The position numbers were made by a program, and so were the translations under genes. A DNA stretch of 64,000 nt from Methylocella silvestris (lineage in GTDB: Bacteria > Pseudomonadota > Alphaproteobacteria > Rhizobiales > Beijerinckiaceae), in the NCBI RefSeq assembly GCF_002891535.1, contig NZ_PDZR01000007.1, positions 62,001 through 126,000 of the forward strand, read 5' to 3'. Shown here one piece after another: positions 1 to 9,990 of this stretch (its first letter is position 1; every line of letters starts with the position of its first letter). The notes beneath the pieces are model-generated. The model did not search any database and had not been told where the DNA came from. It saw nothing but the letters and a program-made list of their open reading frames with translations.

Positions 1-299
1 CGCATCGCGGATCAATCCTGGCGCTGCCGTCCGGCGTCTATGCCTGGAGCGTGCTCGATCCGTCCGACATCACCGCCGCTTCGTTCGGCCAGCTGTTCGC
101 CGAGGAGCGCGGTCTGATCGAGCATGTGCTGATCGGCGTCGGCGTCGCCATGGGTCCGCTCGACCCGGAACTGAAACGCCGGCTCAGCGTGGCCGGCATC
201 CGCGCCGAACCAATGCAGACGGGCGCCGCGGCGCGAACCTATAATATTCTGCTTGGCGAAAAGCGGCGGGTCGCCGCCGCGCTTCTGGCGGTTCCCTGA
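1..299 (+). CDS. Mth938-domain protein, 3' part (NDUFAF3-like)
   Basis: The reading frame is open from the first bases of the window and stops at 297-299, so only the C-terminal ~98 residues are present. The visible part (LPSGVYAW near the edge, then IGVGVAMGPLDPELKRRL and ARTYNILLGEKRRVAAALL) matches the small Mth938/DUF498 fold, whose mitochondrial member NDUFAF3 helps assemble respiratory complex I. The stop overlaps the start of the next gene by one base (TGATG), so the two are probably translationally coupled. In related Rhizobiales this pair often follows secDF; that part lies outside the window. The family call rests on these short stretches; a role in complex I assembly is inference from the mitochondrial homologue. 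Confidence 0.8.
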   Translation, partial: HRGSILALPSGVYAWSVLDPSDITAASFGQLFAEERGLIEHVLIGVGVAMGPLDPELKRRLSVAGIRAEPMQTGAAARTYNILLGEKRRVAAALLAVP

Positions 300-1162
300 T
301 GAGCGAAGCTTTGACCGCCCTCGATGGCGATTACGCCCATTGCGAGACGATCGTCCGCCGCGACGACCCGGACCGATGGCTGGCGAGCCTGTTCCTCCCG
401 GAAGGCAAGCGCCGTTATGCGCATGCGCTCTATGCCTTCAGCCTCGAAATCGCGCGGGCGCGCGAGGTCGTCTCCGAGCCGATGCTGGGCGAAATTCGCT
501 TTCAATGGTGGCGCGAGGCGCTGGAGCAGCCAGATCGTGAGGATGTGCGGGCAAACCCTGTCGCCGCCGCCGTGACCGACGTTTTGGCTCGTTTTGACCT
601 GCCGCGCGAAAACTTGCTGCAGTTGATCGATGCGCGGCAGTTCGATCTGTTCGACGATCCGATGCAGACCGTGGACGAGCTGGAAGCCTACGCCAAGGCG
701 ACCTCGTCCAATCTTTATTGCCTGACGCCGATGATCCTTGAGCCCGATACGCCCTCCGCCGGATTTGGCGCCTCCGGCCATGGCGGGACCGCTTACGCGC
801 TGACCGGCCTGTTGCGCGCCTTTCCCTGGCATGCGGCGCGGGGTCAGTGCTATGTCCCGCTCGACATTCTGCGCCGCCACGGTCTTGAGCGGGCGGACAT
901 TGTTTCGGGGCGGTCGACGCCGGCGCTTTTATCCGCCCTTGAGGAGGTCCGCGCGCTCGCCCGTTCGCATCTTGAGATTTTCCTGAGTCGGATCGAGGGG
1001 CTGCCGGACCTGGCGCGCCCGGCCTTTCTGCCTATCAGCCTCTGCGAACCCTATCTGCGGCTGATGGAGGGAAAGTGCTACGATCCCTTCAAAACCAATA
1101 TCGTGCTGCCGCAATGGCGCCGGCAATGGGCGCTTTGGCGCGCCGCCAAGCATTGGGGGTAG
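299..1162 (+). CDS. Squalene/phytoene synthase-fold protein, NDUFAF6-like, probably non-catalytic
   Basis: 287 residues with the all-helical trans-isoprenyl synthase fold, recognisable from RRYAHALYAFSLEIARAREV, IRFQWWREAL and GQCYVPLDILRRHG. Active squalene or phytoene synthases carry two Asp-rich DxxxD motifs that bind Mg-diphosphate. Here the first site reads EIARAREVVSE and the second FPWHAARGQCYVP, so both lack the paired aspartates. The length and the one-base overlap with an Mth938-domain gene fit the bacterial relatives of mitochondrial NDUFAF6, a complex I assembly factor, better than a carotenoid or hopanoid enzyme. Automatic annotation would call it phytoene synthase. I am confident of the fold, less so of the function. 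Confidence 0.85.
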   Translation: MSEALTALDGDYAHCETIVRRDDPDRWLASLFLPEGKRRYAHALYAFSLEIARAREVVSEPMLGEIRFQWWREALEQPDREDVRANPVAAAVTDVLARFDLPRENLLQLIDARQFDLFDDPMQTVDELEAYAKATSSNLYCLTPMILEPDTPSAGFGASGHGGTAYALTGLLRAFPWHAARGQCYVPLDILRRHGLERADIVSGRSTPALLSALEEVRALARSHLEIFLSRIEGLPDLARPAFLPISLCEPYLRLMEGKCYDPFKTNIVLPQWRRQWALWRAAKHWG

Positions 1163-1290
1163 GAATCTGCATCGTCGCGGAGCTTTTTCGCGCAAAAACC
1201 GCGACGGTTTAGCCAGGATCATGGCGGCGCGGACGTGGCTCGGGCAGTGCGCAGCTTGAACGCATCTGTTCGTTAAAGGAGCCCTACGTC

Positions 1291-1551
1291 ATGCGCATCC
1301 ATAGCGAAGGCCAGCCGCATGCTGGCGAGGATTTCCATTTTTCCGTTTCGGGCGGCGCCGAAACGAAGACCCTGAAAGCCTATATTGAATATAAGACGGT
1401 GCTCGACATCAGCTTTTCCGGGGACCTCCAGCAAACGCTCGCTATCCCGCCGCAAACCGGCAAATTCACGCTAAAACTCCTTGCTCATGATGGGGCGGGC
1501 GAAAACGCCGAAATGCGCTACGTGATCGCCGGCGAGCCGGCGGCGTCCTGA
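1291..1551 (+). CDS. Small conserved-looking protein of unknown function
   Basis: 86 residues, start supported by an AAAGGAG ribosome site about 9 bases upstream of the ATG. The protein has no signal peptide or membrane segment. It alternates short hydrophobic and polar stretches (FHFSVSGGAETKTLKAYIEYKTVLDISFSG) in a way that suggests a small beta-sandwich. It stands alone between the synthase-fold gene and ileS on the same strand. No family recognised. Confidence 0.6.
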   Translation: MRIHSEGQPHAGEDFHFSVSGGAETKTLKAYIEYKTVLDISFSGDLQQTLAIPPQTGKFTLKLLAHDGAGENAEMRYVIAGEPAAS

Positions 1552-1778
1552 AGAGCAGGAGCAGGAGGCGCCCGAGCCGCGTCTCGCAATTGCTTTCTTT
1601 TCGCTTTCATTGCTAGAACAGATCCATGATTGGAACCGTCCAAGAAAATTCCGCGCTGCGAATTACGCGCCCGGCCCGCGGCTGATTATTTCGCGCGGGG
1701 CCGGGACCCTTATCGCTGTTCCGGCGGCCAGTCCGCGCCGCGCTCGCAACGAGCGCCATCAAACCAGCAGACACAATC

Positions 1779-4700
1779 ATGAATGAGATCGAGACGGCGC
1801 GCGGCGTTTTGCGCACGGCCGAAGGCAAGGACAGGGGCGAGGCCAAGTCCGGCCCGGATTATTCCAAAAGCCTCTATCTGCCTCAGACCGACTTTCCGAT
1901 GCGGGCCGGCCTTCCGAAGAAAGAGCCGGAGCTGCTCGCCCGCTGGCGCGAGATCGGCCTTTACGGGCGCATGCGCGAGGCGGCGCGCGGGCGGCCGAAA
2001 TTCGTCCTGCATGACGGGCCCCCCTACGCCAATGGCGACATCCATATCGGCCACGCGCTGAACAAGATCCTCAAGGATCTCATCGCACGCTCGCAGCAGA
2101 TGCTTGGGGCCGACGCCAATTACGTGCCGGGCTGGGACTGCCACGGCCTCCCCATCGAATGGAAGATCGAGGAGCAATATCGCGCCAAGGGCCGCAGCAA
2201 GGACGAGGTGCCGGTCAATGAATTCCGCCGCGAATGCCGCGCCTTCGCCGAGCATTGGGTCGAGATCCAGCGCGAGCAGTTCAAACGGTTGGGGGTCAAT
2301 GGCGATTGGGATCATCCCTATCTGACCATGACTTATCCCGCCGAGGCGACCATCGCCCGCGAGATCATGAAATTCGCCGGAAACGGGCTGCTCTATCGCG
2401 GCTCGAAGCCGGTGATGTGGAGCGTGGTTGAGAAGACCGCGCTGGCTGAAGCGGAGGTCGAGTATGACGACCACGTCAGCGACTGGGTGTTTGTGGCGTT
2501 TCCGGTCGCAGGCGTCGTCCGGCGTGGGCCTCTCCCAGCGAATCCGCTGGGTCGGGATCCGATTGGCGATGGTTCGTCGCTGAGCGATCCGATCGGGATA
2601 TTTGGCGCAAAGGTCGTCATATGGACCACGACGCCCTGGACCATCCCTGCTAATCGGGCGATCAGTTTTTCGTCCAAGATCGCCTACGGCCTTTATCGTG
2701 TAACTGCGGCGCCGGATGGTAATTGGGCCAAGGCGGGCGATCGTTACATCCTCGCGGATGCGCTCGCAGAGGGGGTATTCAAATCCGCAAAAGTCGACGC
2801 CTTTGAACGGCTGGAAAGCATCGATGTAAGCCGATTGAAGGATTACATCGCCGAACATCCCTTGCGCGAACTGATACAGTTCGACATGGGCCATGGGAGC
2901 CACAACTACAAATTCGACGTCCCCCTGTTCGACGGCGATCATGTCACCGCCGATACCGGCACAGGCTTCGTCCATACCGCGCCCGGCCATGGCCGCGACG
3001 ACTATGAAATCTGGATGGCCAACAAGCGCCCTCTGGAACAGCGCGGCATTGAAACCCGCATCCCCTTCACCGTCGACGCCGACGGCTTCTTGACGAAGGA
3101 CGCTCCCGGCTTCACGGGCCGCCGCGTCATCGACGACAAGGGCGCCAAGGGCGACGCCAACGAGGCCGTCATCAAGGCGCTGATCGAGGCCGGCAATTTG
3201 CTCGCGCGCGGGCGGCTGAAGCACCAGTATCCGCATAGCTGGCGCTCCAAAAAACCGCTGATCTTCCGCAACACGCCGCAGTGGTTCATCGCGCTCGACA
3301 AGGATTTTCACGTCCCGCAAGGGCGAGCGGCGGGCGCCGAAACCACCCTGCGGGGCATCGCCCTTTCCGAAATCGCCCGCACAAAATGGGTGCCGGCAGC
3401 CGGCGAAAACCGCATCACCGGCATGATCGCCAACCGGCCGGACTGGGTCGTCTCGCGCCAGCGCGCCTGGGGCGTGCCGATCGCGATCTTTGTCGACAAG
3501 AACAGCGGCGACATCCTCAAGGACGCAGACGTGAACGCCCGCATTGAGGAGGCTTTTGCCTCCGAAGGCGCCGACGCCTGGTTCGCGGAAGGCGCCAAGG
3601 CGCGCTTCCTTGGCAACGCCCACGACCCCGAAGCTTTTGAAAAGATCGACGACGTCTTGGACGTCTGGTTCGATTCCGGCTCGACGTACGCCTTCACGCT
3701 CGATGATCCGCAAAACTTCCCGGGCCTCGCCAACATCCGGCGCAAGCGCGATGGCGGCGATGACGAGATCATGTATCTTGAAGGCTCCGACCAGCATCGC
3801 GGCTGGTTCCATTCCTCCCTGCTCGAATCCTGCGGCACGCGCGGGCGCGCGCCCTTCGATCTCGTCCTGACCCATGGCTTCGTCCTCGACGAGAAGGGTC
3901 AGAAAATGTCGAAGAGCCAGGGCAATGTCACCGCGCCGCAGACGATCATCAAGGACGCCGGCGCCGATATTTTGCGCCTCTGGGTCGCCGCCTCCGACTA
4001 TTCCGACGATCTGCGCATCGGCCCGGAGATTCTGAAGACCTTCGTCGAGACCTATCGCAAGCTGCGCAACACCATCCGCTGGATGCTCGGCACGCTCGCC
4101 CATTACGAGCCGGAGCGCGCAATCGCCGTCGACGAGATGGACGAACTCGATCGGCTGATGCTGCACCGGCTGAAGGAGCTCGACGAGGAAGTCCGGGACG
4201 CCTATCGGCGCTTCGACCTGAAGCGCGTCGTGGCGCGGGTGTCGTCCTTCCTCAATACGGATCTGTCGGCATTTTATTTCGATATCCGCAAGGACGCGCT
4301 TTATTGCGAGCCGCCCTCCAGCCTGAAGCGGCTGGCGGCGCTGACCGCGATCGAGCAGATTTTCCGCGCCGTCACGCTGTGGCTGGCGCCGATCCTTGTC
4401 TTCACGAGCGAGGAGGCGTGGCTGTCGCGCTACCCGGACGCCTTATCCGTTCATCTCGAAACGTTGCCCGATCTTCCGGCGGCGTGGCGCGACGATGCGC
4501 TCGCCGCGAAATGGGAGAAAATCCGCCGCATCCGCGCCGTCGTCACCGCCGCGCTCGAAATCGAGCGGGCGCAAAAGCGCATCGGCTCGTCGCTGGAGGC
4601 GGCGCCACAGGTGTTCATCGCCGAACCCGAGCTTATGGCCGCGCTCGACGGCGTCGATTTCGCCGAAATCTGCATCACCTCGGATATGACCATTACGGCG

Positions 4701-4898
4701 GGCGAGGGGCCGGCCGACGCGTTCCGGCTCAATGAGGTTCTGGGCGTCGCTGTCGTCCCGGGCCGCGCGGAGGGACGCAAATGCGCCCGGTCCTGGCGCA
4801 TCTCGCCGCTGGTCGGCTCCGATCCCGACTATCCGGACGTGACGCCGCGCGACGCGCAGGCGCTGCGCGAACTTGCGGCTTCGGGGCGCTGGCCGTGA
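1779..4898 (+). CDS. ileS: Isoleucyl-tRNA synthetase
   Basis: 1,039 residues; charges tRNA-Ile with isoleucine in the cytoplasm. The class I signatures are in place: HIGH at residues 89-92 inside [11 protein letters not shown] and KMSKS at 709-713. The editing-domain entry [18 protein letters not shown] is clear. The C-terminal part contains the anticodon-binding helices and ends with [18 protein letters not shown], as in other proteobacterial enzymes. A Gly/Pro/Arg/Asp-rich stretch of roughly 35 residues (about 243-278) sits just before the editing-domain motif and looks like an in-frame insertion. The gene overlaps the lspA start by four bases (GTGA), a pairing common in proteobacteria. Confidence 0.97.
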   Translation: MNEIETARGVLRTAEGKDRGEAKSGPDYSKSLYLPQTDFPMRAGLPKKEPELLARWREIGLYGRMREAARGRPKFVLHDGPPYANGDIHIGHALNKILKDLIARSQQMLGADANYVPGWDCHGLPIEWKIEEQYRAKGRSKDEVPVNEFRRECRAFAEHWVEIQREQFKRLGVNGDWDHPYLTMTYPAEATIAREIMKFAGNGLLYRGSKPVMWSVVEKTALAEAEVEYDDHVSDWVFVAFPVAGVVRRGPLPANPLGRDPIGDGSSLSDPIGIFGAKVVIWTTTPWTIPANRAISFSSKIAYGLYRVTAAPDGNWAKAGDRYILADALAEGVFKSAKVDAFERLESIDVSRLKDYIAEHPLRELIQFDMGHGSHNYKFDVPLFDGDHVTADTGTGFVHTAPGHGRDDYEIWMANKRPLEQRGIETRIPFTVDADGFLTKDAPGFTGRRVIDDKGAKGDANEAVIKALIEAGNLLARGRLKHQYPHSWRSKKPLIFRNTPQWFIALDKDFHVPQGRAAGAETTLRGIALSEIARTKWVPAAGENRITGMIANRPDWVVSRQRAWGVPIAIFVDKNSGDILKDADVNARIEEAFASEGADAWFAEGAKARFLGNAHDPEAFEKIDDVLDVWFDSGSTYAFTLDDPQNFPGLANIRRKRDGGDDEIMYLEGSDQHRGWFHSSLLESCGTRGRAPFDLVLTHGFVLDEKGQKMSKSQGNVTAPQTIIKDAGADILRLWVAASDYSDDLRIGPEILKTFVETYRKLRNTIRWMLGTLAHYEPERAIAVDEMDELDRLMLHRLKELDEEVRDAYRRFDLKRVVARVSSFLNTDLSAFYFDIRKDALYCEPPSSLKRLAALTAIEQIFRAVTLWLAPILVFTSEEAWLSRYPDALSVHLETLPDLPAAWRDDALAAKWEKIRRIRAVVTAALEIERAQKRIGSSLEAAPQVFIAEPELMAALDGVDFAEICITSDMTITAGEGPADAFRLNEVLGVAVVPGRAEGRKCARSWRISPLVGSDPDYPDVTPRDAQALRELAASGRWP

Positions 4899-5410
4899 GC
4901 CCACGCGTTCTTGGCGCGATCGTCGCCGCCTTGACCCTTGCCGCGGATCAGGCAAACAAGCTCTGGCTCATTTTCGTCTATGGCATCGAACAGCGCCAGC
5001 CGGTTGCGCTCGCGCCGTTCTTCGATGTCGTCTACGCCAAGAATCCGGGCATTTCCTATTCGCTGCTCAGCGCCCGGACCGATTTTCAGCGCTACGCTTT
5101 GCTGGGCCTGACCCTCGCCGCCACGATCTTCATGATCCTCTGGCTGTGGCGTTCGACCTCAAAGCTGATCGCCTGCGCGCTTGGCTTCATCATCGGCGGC
5201 GCGCTTGGCAACGCCTATGATCGCGCGGCCTATGGCTTCGTCGCCGATTTCTATCATTTCCACGTCGGCTCCTTCTCCTGGTATGTGTTCAACCTCGCCG
5301 ATGCCGCGATCGTCGCCGGCGTCGTCTTGCTCATTTATGATTCCCTGTTCAGCGCCAACAGCGCGGGGACCGGCGGCAAAAGCCGGGACGAGGGCGCTTC
5401 GGCGCTATAG
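4895..5410 (+). CDS. lspA: Lipoprotein signal peptidase (signal peptidase II)
   Basis: 171 residues from a GTG start at 4895 that overlaps the ileS stop; an upstream ATG in the same frame (4781) lies inside ileS and would add a basic non-homologous leader, so it is rejected. Inner-membrane aspartyl peptidase that cleaves prolipoproteins after lipidation. Four hydrophobic segments are visible. The conserved motifs are [24 protein letters not shown] (first catalytic Asp in the NxxDR region) and FNLADAAI (second catalytic Asp). Length is normal for the family. Coupling to ileS is the usual arrangement. Confidence 0.95.
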   Translation: MSPRVLGAIVAALTLAADQANKLWLIFVYGIEQRQPVALAPFFDVVYAKNPGISYSLLSARTDFQRYALLGLTLAATIFMILWLWRSTSKLIACALGFIIGGALGNAYDRAAYGFVADFYHFHVGSFSWYVFNLADAAIVAGVVLLIYDSLFSANSAGTGGKSRDEGASAL

Positions 5411-5499
5411 AATTTTAACAGTTTTCTGCCCCTAAATTGCCCTTATGGCGCGCGATGGTCAGCGCCGAGCGAGCAGTCTGTCGCTGAGGATTTAAGTTT

Positions 5500-6201
5500 A
5501 TGGCATCGAACAGGATGAGCGCCGACCGTGTGCGGCTCCTTCGGCTTCTCGCCGTCAGTCTCGCCTTCTCCGGCCTCGCCGGCTTCGGTCCCGCGCGCGC
5601 GCAGGCGCCCCAGGAAGACACCAATCCGCTGAACTCGGTTCTCGGCTTCATCGGCATGCAGTTCGACAAGGATCGCGAATCGATCGATTACCGGGCGCGC
5701 GCGCCGATTGTCGTGCCGCCCCGGACCGAGCTGCCGAAGCCGAAGGTCGCCTCGCGCGATCCGTCCTGGCCGAGCGATCCCGATATCGGCGAGCGCCGTC
5801 ATGCCGCCGCCGAAGCACAAAGACCCGCGCCGCAGCTGACGCCGCAGGCGCGCGTCGAACTCTCGCCGGCGGAGCTCGCTGGCGGCGTCGGTGGGCGCGG
5901 CACGGATGCGCCGCGCGGGGCAGAGGACGATTGCCAGCCGGGCGCCGGCACGCCGATCTGCCTTTATACACCCTGGAAAGCGCTGCAGAGCATGGTCGGC
6001 CTCGGCGGGGGCAGCTCGCCCGACAAGGTCGATCCCGGCGTCGAGCCGGATCGCCGTTATTTGACCGAACCGCCGAGTGGCTATCGCAAGGCGAGCGCCG
6101 CCGCGACGGCGACCATCGATGCGCCGAAAGATCAGCCCGACGCCGGCGACGCCCAGGCCTATAACCGCGCGCAAAGGCACAAGAGCTCCGTCGACGAATG
6201 A
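5500..6201 (+). CDS. Exported Pro-rich protein of unknown function
   Basis: 233 residues with a basic N-terminus followed by a hydrophobic stretch and an AxA-like end (GFGPARAQA), consistent with a Sec signal peptide cleaved near residue 35. The mature part is rich in Pro, Ala and charged residues and looks largely disordered. Two cysteines lie about 13 residues apart (DDCQPGAGTPICLYTPW) and could form a disulfide. A TGAGGA sequence lies upstream of the start. It follows lspA on the same strand, about 90 bases away. No known domain recognised. Confidence 0.7.
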   Translation: MASNRMSADRVRLLRLLAVSLAFSGLAGFGPARAQAPQEDTNPLNSVLGFIGMQFDKDRESIDYRARAPIVVPPRTELPKPKVASRDPSWPSDPDIGERRHAAAEAQRPAPQLTPQARVELSPAELAGGVGGRGTDAPRGAEDDCQPGAGTPICLYTPWKALQSMVGLGGGSSPDKVDPGVEPDRRYLTEPPSGYRKASAAATATIDAPKDQPDAGDAQAYNRAQRHKSSVDE

Positions 6202-6210
6202 GCTTCTTTT

Positions 6211-6325
6211 AGGGCACGTCCCGTTCAGATGGAATCATCTGGACGATAAGGACATGCTCCAACTTATTGGTGCGGAATGATTTCTTATCGATCACATGTT
6301 TCCATGTGATCGGAAAGCGCTCTAG
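6211..6325 (-). repeat. Two-hairpin intergenic element, copy A
   Basis: Read on the minus strand this begins GAGCGCTTTCCGA, continues through a stem, then CGATAAGAAATC, a second stem and TGC near the end. Hairpin one is GATCACATG/CATGTGATC (6290-6311, perfect 9-bp arms). Hairpin two is CAGATG/CATCTG (6226-6241). The same fixed blocks, in the same order but with different yet still complementary stem sequences, occur at 16749-16857 on the plus strand. That marks a dispersed structured repeat rather than chance palindromes. Confidence 0.7.
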
Positions 6326-6688
6326 CGCTGCCGATCCTGCTCGGAAACGCAGGCGCCGCACAATTCTGACGAGGCGCTTTGCCGGAAAGCACGTCTTTGG
6401 GGACGGGCCGTGACGCCTTTCCCGGCGCCGACGCGTTGGAGCCGATCGCCGGCCTTGGCCGAGCTCAACCCGCCTTATGCCCTGCGCCGATCCGCGATCA
6501 CGTCGGTTCGCCTTGAGGCTTCGTGCGCCTTATCTGCCCCTTGGCATTTGCTCTGCGCCGCCAAACCTCGCGGCGGCCTTGCTAAAGGACGGCGCCCTTT
6601 CTAAGTTTGCTTTGCCTCCGCCGCGCGCCTGTCTTCGATTTGGGGCCAATGCGGAGCGCTCGGCCGAATTTCAGAAAGCGGTGTCCCG
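6326..6688. other. Gene-free stretch
   Basis: About 360 bases between the two-hairpin element and the M16 peptidase gene. The short frames here have an unnatural composition and no ribosome site, and I see no convincing gene, RNA or terminator. A promoter for the downstream protease pair is expected but not identifiable by eye. Confidence 0.5.
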
Positions 6689-8062
6689 ATGTCCTTCGCC
6701 CCTCCCAGAGCACCCTCCCTCACGCCATCGGCGGAGGCGCCGGCGAAGCCCGGCGGACCCGCGATCGGCCAGGCGCGGCTCGCCAACGGCCTCGACATCG
6801 TCGTGATCCCCGATCATCGCGCGCCGGTGGTGACCCATATGGTCTGGTACCGCAACGGCTCGGCGGATGATCCTCTCGGCAAGTCGGGCATCGCCCATTT
6901 CCTCGAACATCTGATGTTCAAGGGCACCAGCACGCATCCCCAGGGCAAATTTTCCGAGCTCGTCGCCGATTCCGGCGGCCAGGAAAACGCGTTCACCTCG
7001 AATGATTACACCGCCTATTTCCAGCGCGTCGCCCGCGATCAGCTCTCGGTCTGCATGGAATATGAAGCCGACCGCATGAAGAATCTGGTGTTGACCGACG
7101 AGATCGTCGCGCCCGAGCGCGAAGTCGTTCTTGAAGAGCGCCGCATGCGCACGGATTCCGACCCCTCCGACCAACTGAGCGAGGCGGTGCAGGCCGCCCT
7201 TTTCACACAGCATCCCTATGGGCGGCCGATCATCGGCTGGAACCATGAGATCGAGAGCCTCGATCGCTCCGACGCGCTCGCCTATTACGACCGTTTCTAT
7301 ACGCCCGAGAACGCCATTCTCGTCGTCGCCGGCGATGTTTCGACCGAGGAGGTCGTGGAGTTCGCCGAGAAAATTTACGGGCCGATCCCGGCGCGGGGCG
7401 AGCCGCCGAAACGGCTGCGTCCGCGTGAGCCGGAGCAGCGCGCCCATCGCCTCGTCACGCTGGCCGACGAAAAGGTCGAACAGCCTTCGCATCATGGCGT
7501 CTATCTGGTGCCGTCCTATCACACGGCGGCGCCCGGCGTCGCCGAGGCGCTCGAGGTTTTGGGCCATCTTCTCGGCGCCGGCCACACCAGCCTTCTGTTC
7601 AAGAATCTCGTCATCGAGCAGAAGATCGCGGTCGGAGCGGGGGCGCATTATCTCGGCACGGCTGTCGACGATACGCGCTTTTATGTCTACGCCGTGCCGG
7701 CGGAAGGGGTTTCGCTCGAGCGGCTTGACGCCGCGATCGACGAGATCATCGCCCGCGTCGCGGCCGAGGGCGTCGATGAAGCCGATTTCAACCGCGCAAA
7801 AACGCGCCTCGTCGCCGATGCGGTCTATGCGCAGGACAATCAGGCCTCTCTCGCGCGCTGGTATGGCGCGTCGCTGGCGACGGGCCTTTCCATCGAAGAC
7901 GTGACGCAATGGCCGCAGCGCATCGAGGCCGTGGCGCGCGAGGACGTGCGCAAGGCGGCGCGGCTGCTCGACAAGAAGCGCAGCGTGACGGGGTTCCTTC
8001 TCTCGGCGCCGGCGGGCGACGAAGCGTCGCGCGAGGGGCTCGAAGCGCCCCTGACCGCCTGA
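6689..8062 (+). CDS. M16 family zinc peptidase, catalytic subunit
   Basis: 457 residues. The inverted zinc motif HFLEH is at residues 70-74, followed by the expected GTSTHPQGKFSELVADSGGQENAFTS stretch and the distal glutamate region (EREVVLEERRMRTDSDP) that completes zinc binding. The protein is a single M16B unit with two half-domains. The N-terminus (SFAPPRAPSLTPSAEAPAKPGGP) is Pro-rich and not an obvious signal peptide. It is followed 55 bases downstream by a second M16 protein lacking the zinc motif, the usual two-subunit arrangement of bacterial processing-peptidase-like proteases. Substrate unknown. Confidence 0.93.
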   Translation: MSFAPPRAPSLTPSAEAPAKPGGPAIGQARLANGLDIVVIPDHRAPVVTHMVWYRNGSADDPLGKSGIAHFLEHLMFKGTSTHPQGKFSELVADSGGQENAFTSNDYTAYFQRVARDQLSVCMEYEADRMKNLVLTDEIVAPEREVVLEERRMRTDSDPSDQLSEAVQAALFTQHPYGRPIIGWNHEIESLDRSDALAYYDRFYTPENAILVVAGDVSTEEVVEFAEKIYGPIPARGEPPKRLRPREPEQRAHRLVTLADEKVEQPSHHGVYLVPSYHTAAPGVAEALEVLGHLLGAGHTSLLFKNLVIEQKIAVGAGAHYLGTAVDDTRFYVYAVPAEGVSLERLDAAIDEIIARVAAEGVDEADFNRAKTRLVADAVYAQDNQASLARWYGASLATGLSIEDVTQWPQRIEAVAREDVRKAARLLDKKRSVTGFLLSAPAGDEASREGLEAPLTA

Positions 8063-8117
8063 ACCTTTCCTCTTTTTCGGCTGAGCCCAATCGGGCGCGG
8101 CCGCTGGAATTTTGTAA

Positions 8118-9425
8118 ATGACACCGACCACAGCCCTCGAAACGCCTGCCCCGCTCAAGTCAGTCGAGCCCCGTTCCCGCGCCGCGCAGGTGCAAAAGCT
8201 TGTGTCCGCCGGCGGCATTGAAGCCTGGCTCGTCGAGGATTACGCCGTCCCCCTCGTCGCGGTGGAATTCGCCTTCAAGGGCGGCGCGTCGCAAGATCCA
8301 GCCGGCAAGCCGGGGGCGGCCAATCTTCTGTCCGGGCTGCTTGATGAGGGCGCTGGCCCCTATGACGCGGAAGGGTTTCATCGGGCGCTCGACGAAGACG
8401 CGATCGAATTGTCCTTTTCGACCGACCGCGATAATTTTCATGGAAGGCTGCAGACGCTCGCGCGCAATGTCGGCCCGGCCTTCTCCTTGCTGCGGCTGGC
8501 CGTTGCCGAGGCGCGGCTCGACGCCGAGCCGTTCGAGCGCGTCTCGGCGCAGATCGCCGCCGGCCTCAGGCGAGAGCTCAACGATCCAGACCATGTCGCG
8601 AGCAGAGCTTTCCGGGAAAAAGCCTATTTCGGCCACCCCTATGGCCAGCCCGTGCGCGGCGATCTTGACGTCCTGCCGACGCTGACGCGCGGCGACCTCG
8701 TCGAGATCCGCTCAGGCGTCTTCGCGCGCGAGTCGCTGAAAATCGCCGTCGTCGGCGCGATCGACGCCGAGACGCTGAAGCAGCATCTCGACGACGTGTT
8801 CGGCGCCTTGCCGCAGAGGGGCAGCCTGATCGCGACGCCGGAGGCGGCGTTCGGCGACGTCGGCCAGCGCTTTGTCGTCGATGTCGACGTGCCGCAATCG
8901 ACGATCCGCTTCGGCCGGCCGGGGCTCGCGCGCCGCGATCCCGATTTCTTTGCAGGCATGGTGGTCAACCATGTGCTGGGCGGCGGCGTCTTCTCGGCGC
9001 GCCTGTTCCGCGAGGTGCGCGAAAAGCGCGGCCTCGCCTATTCGGTCTATTCGCAGCTTCTAAACTACGACCATGGCGCGATGCTCTATGGCGGCACCTC
9101 GACCAAGAATGAGCGCGCCGCCGAGTCGATGGCGGTGATCGAGGCCGAAATCCGCAATCTGTCCGAGGTCGGCCCGACCGAGGAGGAACTCGACAAGGCG
9201 AAAAAATATCTGATCGGCTCTTATGCCCTGCGCTTTGACACGTCGACCAAGATCGCCTCGCAGCTGCTTCATTTGCAGACGGAAGGTTTTGACGTCGATC
9301 AGCTGGATGAGCGCAACCGGCAGATCGCAGCTGTGACGATGGAGGACGCCAAGCGCGCCGCCAAGCGCCTGTTCGGCGACGCCAGCCTGCTGGTGGCCGT
9401 GGCGGGGCGCCCTGTGGGGATGTGA
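8118..9425 (+). CDS. M16 family peptidase homologue, non-catalytic partner
   Basis: 435 residues of the M16 fold. At the place of the zinc motif it reads AANLLSGLLDEGAGPYDAEGF, with no HxxEH. It keeps the C-terminal Arg/Tyr pair region (REVREKRGLAYSVYSQL) that in M16 heterodimers helps bind substrate. It therefore most likely forms the second half of a clamshell protease with the preceding gene product. Same strand, 55-bp gap, presumably one transcript. Confidence 0.9.
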   Translation: MTPTTALETPAPLKSVEPRSRAAQVQKLVSAGGIEAWLVEDYAVPLVAVEFAFKGGASQDPAGKPGAANLLSGLLDEGAGPYDAEGFHRALDEDAIELSFSTDRDNFHGRLQTLARNVGPAFSLLRLAVAEARLDAEPFERVSAQIAAGLRRELNDPDHVASRAFREKAYFGHPYGQPVRGDLDVLPTLTRGDLVEIRSGVFARESLKIAVVGAIDAETLKQHLDDVFGALPQRGSLIATPEAAFGDVGQRFVVDVDVPQSTIRFGRPGLARRDPDFFAGMVVNHVLGGGVFSARLFREVREKRGLAYSVYSQLLNYDHGAMLYGGTSTKNERAAESMAVIEAEIRNLSEVGPTEEELDKAKKYLIGSYALRFDTSTKIASQLLHLQTEGFDVDQLDERNRQIAAVTMEDAKRAAKRLFGDASLLVAVAGRPVGM

Positions 9426-9467
9426 GGGCGGCCGGCCGCCCCGGCTTGATGGAATGTTAGCAATTCC

Positions 9468-9971
9468 ATGGCGCACAAGAAAATTGCGTTAGGATCTCCT
9501 TTCCCGGCGCCGGCGTTCGAACCGGAGAGCCGGGCGGCGTTGCGGAAAATGATGGAAGACGCGCGGCGGCGCTGCCGCGACGATCTGTGGCGCGAGGCGC
9601 TCCGAAAACTTTGCGCGCTAGATGGAATAGACCTCGCCGATCCGCTGCATCGCAGTTTTTACGAAACGCTAGGCGCCTATGAACAGGCGCTGACCGAGAA
9701 AAATGGGCGCACGACGCGCGCCAGCCGGACCCGGCAAAAAATAAGAAACAAGGGAATCGTCGGCTGCCTCGCGGATTGGGCCCTGGCGCCTGCTCCGACG
9801 GAGGGGTTCGGGATGCTGATCCGAACCGGCCGGGCCGAGCTGACCGGCGAATATCTGCTGCTGAGATACCCGGATCGATTTTCTGACAAAGCCGTCGCCG
9901 CCGCCAGAGGCCGGCTCGAACGCGCCGGGATCAATGCGCCTTCCCCGGCGACGGTTCGCCCGGGCGTCTGA
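9468..9971 (+). CDS. Hypothetical protein, helical, basic
   Basis: 167 residues, rich in Arg and Ala, predicted mostly helical with no membrane segment or signal peptide. A conserved-looking block is GFGMLIRTGRAELTGEYLLLRYPDRF. It begins about 43 bases after the protease pair on the same strand and is convergent with the GNAT gene. No family recognised. The composition matches neighbouring real genes and the frame is long, so I accept it as coding with moderate confidence. Confidence 0.6.
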   Translation: MAHKKIALGSPFPAPAFEPESRAALRKMMEDARRRCRDDLWREALRKLCALDGIDLADPLHRSFYETLGAYEQALTEKNGRTTRASRTRQKIRNKGIVGCLADWALAPAPTEGFGMLIRTGRAELTGEYLLLRYPDRFSDKAVAAARGRLERAGINAPSPATVRPGV

Positions 9972-9990
9972 AAAGCTCAAGCCACGCCTT

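Noticed and set aside
299..1162. Active phytoene or squalene synthase
   Set aside because: Both Asp-rich catalytic motifs are missing and the neighbour is an Mth938-domain gene.
1710..4166. 818-codon open frame on the minus strand opposite ileS
   Set aside because: Shadow of a GC-rich gene; the ileS protein has all family motifs and the antisense protein has none.
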